A DNA stretch of 64,000 bases from contig JAYKKM010000147.1 of the NCBI GenBank assembly GCA_035772405.1, forward strand, positions 2,954,001 through 3,018,000, given 5' to 3'. The notes beneath the pieces were generated by a model. That model made no database searches and was not told where the DNA came from. It saw nothing but the letters and a program-made list of their open reading frames with translations. Positions within the stretch are counted from its first letter, which is position 1, and every line of letters begins with the position of its first letter. The position numbers and the translations under genes are program-made. The stretch is from Chrysogorgia sp. JL179-B06 (Eukaryota > Cnidaria > Anthozoa > Scleralcyonacea > Chrysogorgiidae). Of this stretch, positions 1 through 12,100 are shown one piece after another.

Positions 1-439
1 ACTATAAAAGAAAGAAAGTAACTACATCCTGTATTGTGAATTTATTTTTTAATTTTCGCTGCTGTTAAGATATTATAGAGTAAAACCTCAGGTCTTGAAA
101 ATCGTGAAGGCAAATAGAGTGTTGTGGTACATGCATCCTAGCAAAATAATAATTTTATGTGTGCTGGCAAAAGGTGTTGAAATATATAAGTTATAAATCT
201 TAATCTACCCTAGTTGTATCCCTTTGTGATTAATTTTATTGTAATCTTGTTAAAAAGTACAGTACATGAAAAAGAGTGGAAGTCTCCTTTAATTATCCTT
301 TAATTATGTTATTGTTATAACCCACTGATTTGAGGATGATTAGATAGATGTGTAATGCAACACTGAGAGTCAAAAGAGCAAAGAAGTCATTTGGGACTGG
401 TTCTCATCAGGCTTATTATCTATAGTGTGTAAGATCATG

Positions 440-638
440 TATTGATTTAGATGTGCCTGGAAGAAGGGGCAAAGGGAGACCTAGGAAGACATAGGAACAG
501 GTTGTGAAAACAGATTTGGAAGTTGTGGAAGGTTACTACAGCTTTAATGCAAGCCATGCAAGTTACTATAGGTATCTGCTATTACCCATGTAAGCATGGA
601 AAATGGCTGTTAATAATAATAATAATAAATAATAACAT
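440..638 (+). mobile_element. LINE 3' tail fragment
   Basis: A decayed reading frame near 450-510 encodes a GRPRKT-type motif, which is common near the C-terminus of non-LTR retrotransposon polyproteins. It is followed by a TAATAA microsatellite at 607-635 of the kind that ends such elements. It contains an in-frame stop. No 5' part is seen. Family assignment is tentative. Confidence 0.4.
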
Positions 639-714
639 CAGCTAATCTAATTTAATCTGTTTTTCCTAATGAATTAGTGGAATTATTTCTTTTTTTCCAA
701 ATTCTTTTCTGTAG

Positions 715-759
715 GACCAAGAGGACCAAAGGGAGACAATGGACAAAAGGGGCAAAAGG
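715..759 (+). CDS. Collagen exon (five Gly-X-Y triplets)
   Basis: Acceptor TTCTGTAG and donor GTATGT bound 45 nt coding GPRGPKGDNGQKGQK, in frame from the second base of the Gly codon. A 45-nt collagen exon is a standard length in collagen genes. The phase is symmetrical with the next exon. Confidence 0.8.
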
Positions 760-3700
760 GTATGTTAAAGTATAGTACTGTTAAGTTAAAGTATAGTACT
801 GTTCAGAATAACCTAACTCTGTTTGGAGCAGAGTTGGAACTCATGATCATTCTGAACAAGTTTGTATCTTGTTCCAAATGCAGTCGAAACAAGTTCCAAA
901 AGACTCACTGGGAATGCCATTGGGGCTTTGGTTGAAAAGTCTATTGAAAATTTTTGTTCAGCTTTGTTAATTTCCAACTTTAGCCAATTGCCAAAACTTA
1001 AATTGATGCTAGAGTGCTTGTTGTATACAGTACCGATCTCGAGTAACATGACGCGAGTCTCGACTGATTTCCGTTCACTAGCAAGTTATCGAGTCAATTT
1101 CACTCCCGCACAAACCAAATACTCGCGAGTGGAACAAGTAGAACTAACACGTCGTATAAAAAGCGTCGTTTTTATATGACACTTTAGTTCTACTTGTTCC
1201 ACTCATGAGTATCTGGTTCTTACGCGAGTGAAATTGACTCGATAACTTGTGAGTAAACGGAAATCAGTTGGGCGAAAAATACTCGCCAGTCGCCAGTGAC
1301 TCGCACACTACTCTATACTCGCGAGTGGCGAGAGTGGTACTGTATATGGTTTATTAAACGAGCTTAAAAGAGAAAGTACATTAAATCAAGTTTATAATGA
1401 AGGTTTTTACAGTATTTAAATGCTAAAATCATATTGTTAAACACGAGGGTAATAAAGAGCACTACTGCAGAAGCTGTCTTCACTGTTGTCACATTCAATT
1501 GCTGACGATTGATGAATATTCACAAACTGCTATGTCCTAAGTTTATCTGTAAATATATTTATAGTCTAAAAAATACTGAATATTAAATGTTATATGCATT
1601 AATTTATATATGATTTTATCACCAACTTGTTGCTTTGATCCCCCTGCCTCAAGTTGGCTGAACCACCTTGCTTCTCATCAATAGCGTTGCGCACAGATGA
1701 TGTATTTGTCATTATGTTTGTCTGAATCTACAATTAAATTCATGTCCTAAACAATAGGAAATGGTTCATCTGGTAGTCAGATTTGGTTGGTTTGTCTGCG
1801 TTTTGGTCTATAAATAGTAACTGTGTGCATCGTTTCCCTTACAAAAAATCCTATAGGATCCTATACAAATTCCTATTGGAAAATTGTATTTCCTATAGGA
1901 ATTGGGCCAAAATCTAATAGGAATAAATTTCCTATAGGATTTCCTATAGGAATTCCAATTGGAAATTTCAAATCCTATAGGAATTCCTATAGGATCCTAT
2001 AGGATTTGGGCCAAAATCTAATAGGAATTCCTGTAGGAATTCCTATTGGATTTTTTTGTAAGGGATTTTGCATGTTGTCAAGCTGTATTAAGTTTCTAGT
2101 TGCAAATTCAAGTCTGTACCGTCATGGATTTCCTTGAAGAATGAAGATCTCTTTATTGGGACACTTTTAATCAAAGAATGAGGTCACTTGAGGTTCGGTT
2201 AATTTGACACGGAAAGATTATATTTTTTATAATACTCACGTACTTTAGAATTGTTCCTGCATATGATATTTGAAATGCACCATGCGATCATAGAAAGGCT
2301 TAAAAAGTTAAAATTAATTTATAGGTAAACAAGGTACCAAAGGAAGAAAAGGTACCAAAGGTAAATATGAACTTATGTGCATATCTTGATCAAAATACTT
2401 TAGCTATTATAACATGCCAACAATCTCTACCAGCTGAAATGCTGAACGTTTTTGGACCACTGCATATGAAAATGATTAAGCTTTGGTATACAGGCAACTA
2501 ACATTTACTTTTTAAATTTTTCTAGGAGATGATGGTAATGCAGGTAAGCTAATTAAGGAGCATGTTCAATTCTAGCCCGAACATATATTTGACTATAGTT
2601 GTTTGCTGACTTACTGTTAGTCCATTGTTGATATGACATCTTAGTTTCAGTTAAGCCTGGTTTTCACTTGAACACATGAAATATAGCATAAAGAACAAAA
2701 CAAAAGCCAAGGCAAAACAAAACAAAGGAATGAAGTGAAGCCTGCAACATAAGCGTAAGAACATAGGGCTGACATTTCATATAAATATCCCGAATTTAAA
2801 ACAGTACTAACCTAATCCTAACCCTAACCCTACACCTAATACTAACCCTAACTCTTACGATAATGTGCTTTATTTTAGAAATAACAGCTGATTTTAATTT
2901 CGAATTTTACTACTGATAGTCTATGTAACGTCATTTTGGGATATGAAACTTCACCCGAAGATAGAGTCCAAGCATATAAACAGAGAAGAACAAAACACAA
3001 AACAAAACAAATTCTCGTTGTTTTGTCTAAGCAAGCCATCAATCTTTGTTTTCGTATTGATTTTGTGCTTGTGCTTAGTGAAAACCAGGCTTTATGATTA
3101 TAAAGCCTATTTAACTATTTTGGTGCTATTTCGTGTGACAATTTACCGAATATTTGCCTGTGGTTTTGTTTAGCTACCAAAGAAATATATAAATTAATAT
3201 ATTAAATAATTCAGACTTCCCAGTTGCCATTATAATTGTTTAATTGTACTTTTATTTTTACTTATACTTCAAATATTTTTAATTGCCCTAGTACTTTTAC
3301 TTTTACTCAAAGTCATTTTGAAGTGAATTACTTTTACTCAAGTATAAAATAAAAACAATTCTGTCTCCACTCCATGTATGTATATATATATATATATATA
3401 ATTCAATCTACAGACATGTGTTTCGCTGTACAACAGCTCATCAGTGTAGCTTGGAACAATCTGAATTAATCTCAATTATAATTAATTAATTAATTAATCT
3501 CAATTATACACTTATTATACACTTATACTTACTTTATACACTTTAGTACACATAGTACATGCACTACTACTTTGCATGCATGCACTACTACTTTGCATGC
3601 ATGCACTACTACTTTGTGCATGCATGCACTACTACTTTGTGCATGCATGCACTACTACTTTGTGCATGCATGCACTACTACTTTGTGCATGCATGCACTA

Positions 3701-6700
3701 CTACTTTGTGCATGCATGCACTACTACTTTGTGCATGCATGCACTACTAATTTGCATGCACGCACTACTAATTTGCATGCACGCACTACTAATTTGCATG
3801 CACGCACTACTAATTTGCATGCACGCACTACTAATTTGCATGCACGCACTACTAATTTGCATGCACGCACTACTAATTTGCATGCACGCACTACTAATTT
3901 GCATGCACGCACTACTAATTTGCATGCACGCACTACTAATTTGCATGCACGCACTACTAATTTGCATGCACGCACTACTAATTTGCATGCACGCACTACT
4001 AATTTGCATGCACGCACTACTAATTTGCATGCACGCACTACTAATTTGCATGCACGCACTACTAATTTGCATGCACGCACTACTAATTTGCATGCACGCA
4101 CTACTAATTTGCATGCACGCACTACTAATTTGCATGCACGCACTACTAATTTGCATGCACGCACTACTAATTTGCATGCACGCACTACTAATTTGCATGC
4201 ACGCACTACTAATTTGCATGCACGCACTACTAATTTGCATGCACGCACTACTAATTTGCATGCACGCACTACTAATTTGCATGCACGCACTACTAATTTG
4301 CATGCACGCACTACTAATGTGCATGCACGCACTACTAATTTGCATGCACGCACTACTAATGTGCATGCACGCACTACTAATGTGCATGCGCGCACTACTA
4401 ATGTGCATGCGCGCACTACTAATGTGCATGCGCGCACTACTAATGTGCATGCGCGCACTACTAATGTGCATGCGCGCACTACTAATGTGCATGCGCGCAC
4501 TACTAATGTGCATGCGCGCACTACTAATGTGCATGCGCGCACTACTAATGTGCATGCACGCACTACTAATGTGCATGCACGCACTACTAATGTGCATGCA
4601 CGCACTACTAATGTGCATGCACGCACTACTAATGTGCATGCACGCACTACTAATGTGCATGCCGCACTACTAATTTGCATGCACGCACTACTAATGTGCA
4701 TGCACGCACTACTAATGTGCATGCACGCACTACTAATGTGCATGCACGCACTACTAATGTGCATGCACGCACTACTAATGTGCATGCACGCACTACTAAT
4801 GTGCATGCACGCACTACTAATGTGCATGCACGCACTACTAATTTAATACTGTGTGTCCTCACAACATCACTTTACATATGCAGCAATCCAACATAAAGTT
4901 AAACGCATATTTTCGTGATTAAATCCATCTGGAAATTGACTAGTGCATAATGGGTTAGAAAGTGCTTTCCCTGTCATGCTTGGAACCTGACGATTCATGC
5001 AGGCTCAGTTTTTTTCCAAAAAACACGGGACAGGTTCAAGGTAGCGTACTGTAGACTGCATTTACCTCGTCCGGGTTATGCTATAAACTAGTTTTTCCTT
5101 CTCTTAATGTCTTAATTCCTCCGTTAGTCCCATTTTTAAACCTCTTATCGTCAGACCAACAGTAAATCATTCAGACAAAATAAAAATAATTAAACAATAT
5201 TTATTTAATTTCATTCAATTTTAATCCCAACTAACCATAGTTCTAAAACCATAATCCCAATCTTAACACCAAACACAGATGAGTCCCAATCACCATTCTC
5301 GAATTTCAATATCATCATACCAAAATCATTTCAGACAAAATTATTACAATAACTTTATTTAAATTCATTCAGTTCCATTTCATGTTCGGCCTAGCTGTAT
5401 TGTCAATATTCCACCAGTAGCAAAGTTTAAATTTTCTCCTCACTGACTCACTCCATTTCCCATCCATCATTAACCACTGCATCATGGGTGGCACTGTATT
5501 ACCAGAATCCCCAAATAGCTGACTTTTAGTTTAGTTTAGTTTAGTTTGTTTATTAGATTTATCACTCTTAGGTGAACGGAATTCCCCAACAGGCTAGAAG
5601 CCCAATTATATGTGTTCCGAGGTCCTACGATTTAAGGTCATTATCCGAGAAGACCCGAAAGTCTTACCATTTGCTGATATTATTGCAAAGGCAGCACTTT
5701 CTCCTCAATTATTTTTAAGACCCTGAGTGGAGGTCCGACCCAGGATTTGAACCGGTTTCTCCCAGCTTATATAGACCTGTGTGGTAACCACTAGACCACA
5801 ACAGCTGGTTACTAGACCACAACAGCTGGTTGAACGTTTTTTCTGGTTTAAACTTTTATTTTATTTTACGTAATTTTATTAAAACTGTTTTAACTGTCAT
5901 TTTTACAGACTATCACAAATTATTTTTATAAAGTTTTTCACCAACATGTTTAATTAATTTTATATCATCCTCAGTATAACATGAAAATCATGTCGACTGA
6001 TGACCTGCACCAGCGCCATCCGGGCCGCCAGTGGAGGTGACTTGATTTGCGAAACAAATATGGATAAAACAATTCCCAATTCAAGTGAACTTGAACTAAC
6101 GGAAGACAAGCTAATTTGGAATGGCTGATGGCTCATTTGAAAATTTAAAAGGATTAATTTCCTCGGTTTTGAACTAAACGGCAAATGGACATCTCTTGGA
6201 GGAGACGTCAAGCTTCGTAAGAGCTACAAATTCATGATAAAATGGCATGGTCCAACAAAAAAGGCCATTACTATCCTCAAGGATAACGAACTACAGGAAG
6301 TATTCCACACACTAGCAGATCTTGCCAGAAGAAACCAAGCTGTTAAAACAACGAGAAACCAGCAACATAACACACTCAGCGATAGTGTCATCGTAGAAGA
6401 TAATCGACTGCGTGGATTCTCAATTATTTGACTGTACATTCGACCAAGAGGCCCCTATTGAAGAAGGAAGATATATCCGAGTCGTGTCCACCAGTAATCG
6501 TCTTGAAACAACCGTAGCAAACATTAAGGATATGCCGATATGGTCGAGGTATTGCTTCATCAGAACAACAATCAAACCACCAGAAATGTAAATATTATTG
6601 AAGAGAACATCGCCTTAAAAGAAGAAGTACAACATTTAAGGGACAAACTCTGTAATTCATAAAGTAGAGCGAAAGCGGCAGTGGAAGAAGAAGATAGCTT

Positions 6701-9080
6701 GTTAAAAAAAGAAGCAAGCAAAGATGGTTTAAACGAGTGCAGTACTAGTGGTAAGAATTATCATAACGGAGAAGTCACTGTCCATCCCCTGGGAAATAAT
6801 AGCGACTACAATAGAGAAGTTCAAACGGCTGGTCAATCAAATGTGACTAATTCGTCCAATTTAACACCGAACAATCCACAAGGGAATCAAGAGGCCCTCG
6901 TTCCTAATTTACGGAATTTAAGACCCGACAACGAGCGTAACACTTCCGCTACACCCAAACATATGGTTCCGTGCCCCTTTTTGCGCAGGAGGGGTCATTG
7001 TCTAAAGGGTTCAAAGTGTGACTTTTTCCATGTTACCCTGCAACAGCCTATACAAGATCGCCAAATCCAACATGAGTATATTTCATCTTTTTTACAAGAG
7101 CCTCAAGTCAATCTTCAACAATACTCCCCTTTTTTAGATCTCAACCCGCGTCCATTGATGAGGTACCCAATGTATCCTCCATATCCATCCACCGCCGTTG
7201 ATGGAAATCCCTACACGACACCCCGGTATTGACACCATTAGCGCCTGATTTTAAATTCTATCTTCCAAGTTTATTGATTTCTAACGTTCGTTCCTTAGTT
7301 TCTAAAACAGATGAGTTGGGTACTGTTGCAGCCATTAATGAAGCAGACGTGATTTGTATCACCGAGACTTGGCTAACTCGATTTTGAAAACCCAGAAATT
7401 GAATCTCTGTGGCTATCGTTGAGACCTAGACGGCTACCTCGCTCAATTTCAGTGATTCTGGTGGCTGTTATTTACCACACTACTTCTTCTGGTGCTTCCG
7501 AAAACTTTGATCTATATAACCACATCCAGACTAATGTTGATTCATCCCGATACTCTTATTTTAATTACTGGCGATTTTAATCCGGTCAGTGCTGGTTTTG
7601 TGATCAGAAATATAGGAAATTTTATGAGATCATTAGTTATATGGTCGACTCTTTCTTTCCTGTTAAAAAAACCAAGTAAGGAAATGTGATAAACCTTGGA
7701 TGACTTCATCACTTATTGGCGCAATAAAGTCCATTACGACGACAAATCTGCTCGCAACAAGTATTACACTAAATCGGTTAAGAAATTGAAAGATGCCAAC
7801 GCGTCCAGGTGGTGGAAGGAAGTTAAATCATTGGGCAGACTAGCATCCCAAGATACTTGGCATCAGCAACTACTTTCTGATGATAACCCAACCTGTAACC
7901 ACTATACCCAAGTTATCACAGGTCTCTAAAGTTATGGAAGGATTTACATTAAATTCTCTGTTTCCTCAAGTTGCCAACAAATTAGATACCAAGCAATTTG
8001 CCCTTCTAAAGAAATCCACAACCCAGGCTTTGGTCTACCTCCTCCATCTAATCCTTGCTGGCTTGGAGAACGGTCACTATTCTGCTAGGTTATTTTTTGC
8101 GGATTTTAGAAAAGGCTTTGACCTAGTAGTTTTAGATCAGAACATCATTGTCGAAGAGCTTAAATACCTTGATATCCACCCTGTTACTATTCGATGGATT
8201 AAAGCTTTCCTTACCGATCGTGAACAATGTGTAAAAATTGACATGTACCATTCTTCTTTGAAACGAATTAATGGCGGTTTGCCACAGGGTACAAAATTGG
8301 GTCCCCTCCTGTTTGCCATTTTGGTTAATCTTCTGCTTAAGGATTGCCAGGGTCGTGTTAAATTCGTTGACGATACTACTGTATTAGAAATTATTCCTCG
8401 ATGTTCTCCCAGCCTTATGCCTATTGTTGTGGACGAAATTTCCAAATTCGCGTCAAGTCGTGGATGCAACTTAACCGGAAAAAATGTAAAGAAATGATCA
8501 TTTCTTTTCTAAAGTATAATCTGCCATGTGATATCCCGATTTACATTTCTGGTGTGGCTGTTCAATCGGTGTCTTCTTTTAAACTGCTTGGGATTCTACT
8601 GTCCGATGACTTACTTGGAATTCTCAAGTTGATTATGTCTTGAAAAAAGGTAAATTCCCGTCTCTACGCCCTTCGAAAACTAAGAAAAGCCGGATTAAGC
8701 CGATCTGACCTTATTGTCGTCTACTGTTCGTTTATCCGATCTCGCATAGAGTACGCTTCCCCCACCTGGTCCGCAATGATGATCACTTTGTCCGACCAAC
8801 TTGATTCCATTCAAAAGAGAGCTCTCAGGATTATTTGCCCTGACACGTCTTATGCTGAGGCATTAGCTGTTACTGGCCTGGATTGTAAGAGTAGAGTCTC
8901 GTTGCATAGAACATGATTATTTTCTTAGATTTGAACGCCCGAATACGATAACTGCAACCACTGAGCGATTTAGGAACTTTATTACAATTAAATATTATTA
9001 ATGTAAGATTATATGTCACTTAGTTATTTTATATATACCGTGTAATTCAGTTTTTACTGCAAAACGGATTTACTAAACAG

Positions 9081-9124
<44 letters not shown>

Positions 9125-12100
9125 ACTATTCAGTCGACTAAGTAGTGATAGGTTAATCATGCGATTAATATTCAAGTTACCCTGAGGATGATTCCGAAAT
9201 AAAATCGAAACACTACACATCCTTACAGATGATCATAACTTAAATGGATAAAATTACCTTAATTGGTAGAGCAGTAGACCAGAATTCCGAAGGTGCGAGT
9301 TCAAATCCCGCTTGAGTCAACAATTTTCTGTTGACTCAGTAAGTGTCGTTTTATAAAAATTATTAACACAATCAGTGTTTTCATAATTATTTTGTGATAA
9401 AATGCATAATTTGCTAATTTTGATCATATTTTATATTTGTTTTCAAATGATTTGCATACATGTATTTCTCTGATAATACTTGTTTGTCAATTGTATCACT
9501 GTATATCTGTTAAGACAGATAGTTTTATTAATAGTCAATTTTGTTAATATATTTAGTTTTAATTTGCATGCCTTGAATTAACATTCAAGCTGTGTTGGAT
9601 ATCAATTCCATTTATACCTTTTTATGCATCCATGTAATATTTGCATGCATGCATGAAGCATTTATTTCAGTCTGAAATTTTCAAATTTTAATATACACTC
9701 TGAGAGTTTGATGATTTACATGTATGTCATGCATACATGTAAATACATACTCAATTCAGTATTAAATGTTTAATTATGTATGAGATTTACATGCATGTGC
9801 ATGAATGCAGCATGCATCTGCATCCATGCTGCATGCATCTGCATCTATGCATGCTTGTATGTATGTATGTAATAGGCATGCAAATTGGCACTTCATGCAT
9901 GCAGTGCATACATGCAGTGCATGCATGCATAAACTGCTGCATGCATTTACTACTTAACAATTAGACAACGAGCCCGCGTTTTCTATGAGCAGATAGTCAA
10001 CGAGGCGGAGCCGAGTTGACTATCGCTCATAGAAAACAAGGGCGAGTTGTCTAATTGTTTTAGTATAAATTTACAACTTTCTAACCCAAGAAATAACTTT
10101 TATTTCGCATTTTTCATGGTAAAAAAGTAAATATGCTTTCGAAATCACGCGACTTTTACCCCAGAGGTTTATATCAGCGGATAGTAACTCCTGCGATAGC
10201 CAATGAAAATTGAGGATTTGTTATATAAACTTGTCAATTTATACTAAATGCCTATATAAACTGCTGCATGCATGAAGTGCCATTTTGCATACATGCATGC
10301 ATGCATGCTGTATGCATGCATGCATGCTGTATGCATGCACTAGTTTAGAAGGGTGTGGACAACTGTTTCGCCCTCGTTGGGGCTCGTCAGCACGGTGAAG
10401 CCTATAGCGCAGGAAAATCCAAAGGTATATATTCATATACCTTTAATAGACAATATAAATTGGTATTATACAATACTGAAGATATTTTATGAGAGCATAT
10501 CTATTATGAGGTGGCCAGGGTCAAGATGTTATAGCCACTCCCAAACATTACAGCTACATTGATGTACACCCATAATATTACAGTAGGTCTAACGTTTCGA
10601 GTGAAGAGAGTGAAACATAAAGGGCCTTCACTTGGAATGACTACCTATTCATAATTGTTGCAGTACAGTAAAAACCCGCGAGTAAGAACCTAGTTTTTAA
10701 GAACCTGTTGGGCTAAAATTTGCCAGTTATACCCCCTCTATGCAAGAACCTGTTTAGCCTAAAATTTGAAACAGGTTCTTATTTTCTAAAATCTATATAA
10801 AAAGATGTGTACACTTGGGTGAATAAGATACAGATCAACATTTTTGGAGACACAGGTGCTTTATTATTCCAATTTAATACAATGTAAATGCCAATGTTGA
10901 AAATCAAATAGAATTGTTGTTATTGTAATTACACATAAATACTGTAACTGTATATATATTGTTTATACAGTATCTCCATGGCTACATATCAGCATATGGA
11001 AGAGTCTGTTTTTTTCATGAATTTGTTTATAAATATTTACATGGTATGCAGATGTTATATTATACGGAATACAGGCTGAATACCACTAAATTCTATTAGC
11101 TACAATGTATTTTTTTCTTTAGAAAGTAAGAACCTATTTAAGAACCTAAATAGCCTCAATTTATGCTAAGTACCATTTATATAAGAACCTGTTTAGGCTA
11201 ACTTGGGAAAACGCAGGTTCTTACTCACGGGTTTTTACTGTACATCAACCTTTTAGTATTTTTTATTTGTATTTTAACACTGCCTATATTTAGCACACGG
11301 TATACTTTAATACCATTTTAGCTTAGTCTGAACATCAAGTAAAACTAATGTACCTTTATTTATATATATACATAACCAATTTTATATCTACAGTATATAG
11401 TTCCCAAAATGGTTTCATTCATACAAATTCTCACCACCCCCTATGCACCAGTGAGAAAGGAATGACTTTTTAAACTAGAATTTTTGCTACACTAGCTATA
11501 GACCTCTTTCATAATGGAAACCAAATTAAATATTCTTTTATATGCATTTTAAGCCTTTCTGACCTCCTTTGTGTGTCTGTAATTCCAAAGAATCTTTGCT
11601 TTGTAATGAGGCCAGAAAGGCTAATTCGCATGCATATCAAAGAATATTTAAACTTGCCGCCATTATGAAAGAAGTCTATGGTAAGTGGTCCTTTTTAACC
11701 ACAGCTGTGACTTTTATTTTTTTACTATAGGAGTAATAGGACTTAAAGGCGAAACAGGTATGTTATATATAGATTCAATACTAGTAGTGACATGCATCTA
11801 TGGTAAAATTGGGTGAATATGTACAGTTGTTTTTTTTCTCTAAAAGGTTTAAAGCAAAAAAGGTTTAACTTGAAAAAGGTTTATAGCAATAAAGGTTTAA
11901 AATAAAAAGGTTTAAAGCAAAAAAGGTTTAAAGCAAAAAGAGGTTTAAAGCAAAAAGAGGTTTAAAGCAAAAAGAGGTTTAAAGCAAAAAGAGGTTTAAA
12001 GCAAAAAGAGGTTTAAAGCAAAAAGAGGTTTAAAACAAAAAGAGGTTTAAAGCAAAAAGAGGTTTAAAGCAAAAAGAGGTTTAAAGCAAAAAGAGGTTTA

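Larger units (their letters stand above)
5950..9123 (+). mobile_element. Decayed CR1/L2-like LINE with CCCH-type ORF1
   Basis: Order of parts: an ORF1-like region (about 6200-7232), an apurinic-type endonuclease with ITETWL near 7365 and a GDFN motif near 7572, a linker frame (7696-7929), reverse transcriptase (7880-8640) and a C-terminal domain to about 8920, ending in an (ATT)n tail at 9081-9123. Several frameshifts and stops break ORF2, so it is dead. The simple-repeat 3' end fits CR1/L2-type LINEs. It lies in the sense direction within a host intron. Confidence 0.8.

Noticed and set aside
2810..2860. Telomere or fusion point
   Set aside because: Short, degenerate CCCTAA run inside a MITE with a second copy at 16.5 kb.
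3559..4862. Several 60-420-residue frames on both strands
   Set aside because: All are created by the 21-bp period of satellite A; every frame stays open and codes a repeated heptad.
9254..9325. Functional tRNA gene
   Set aside because: Good D- and T-arm words but poor acceptor and anticodon pairing; better explained as a SINE head.
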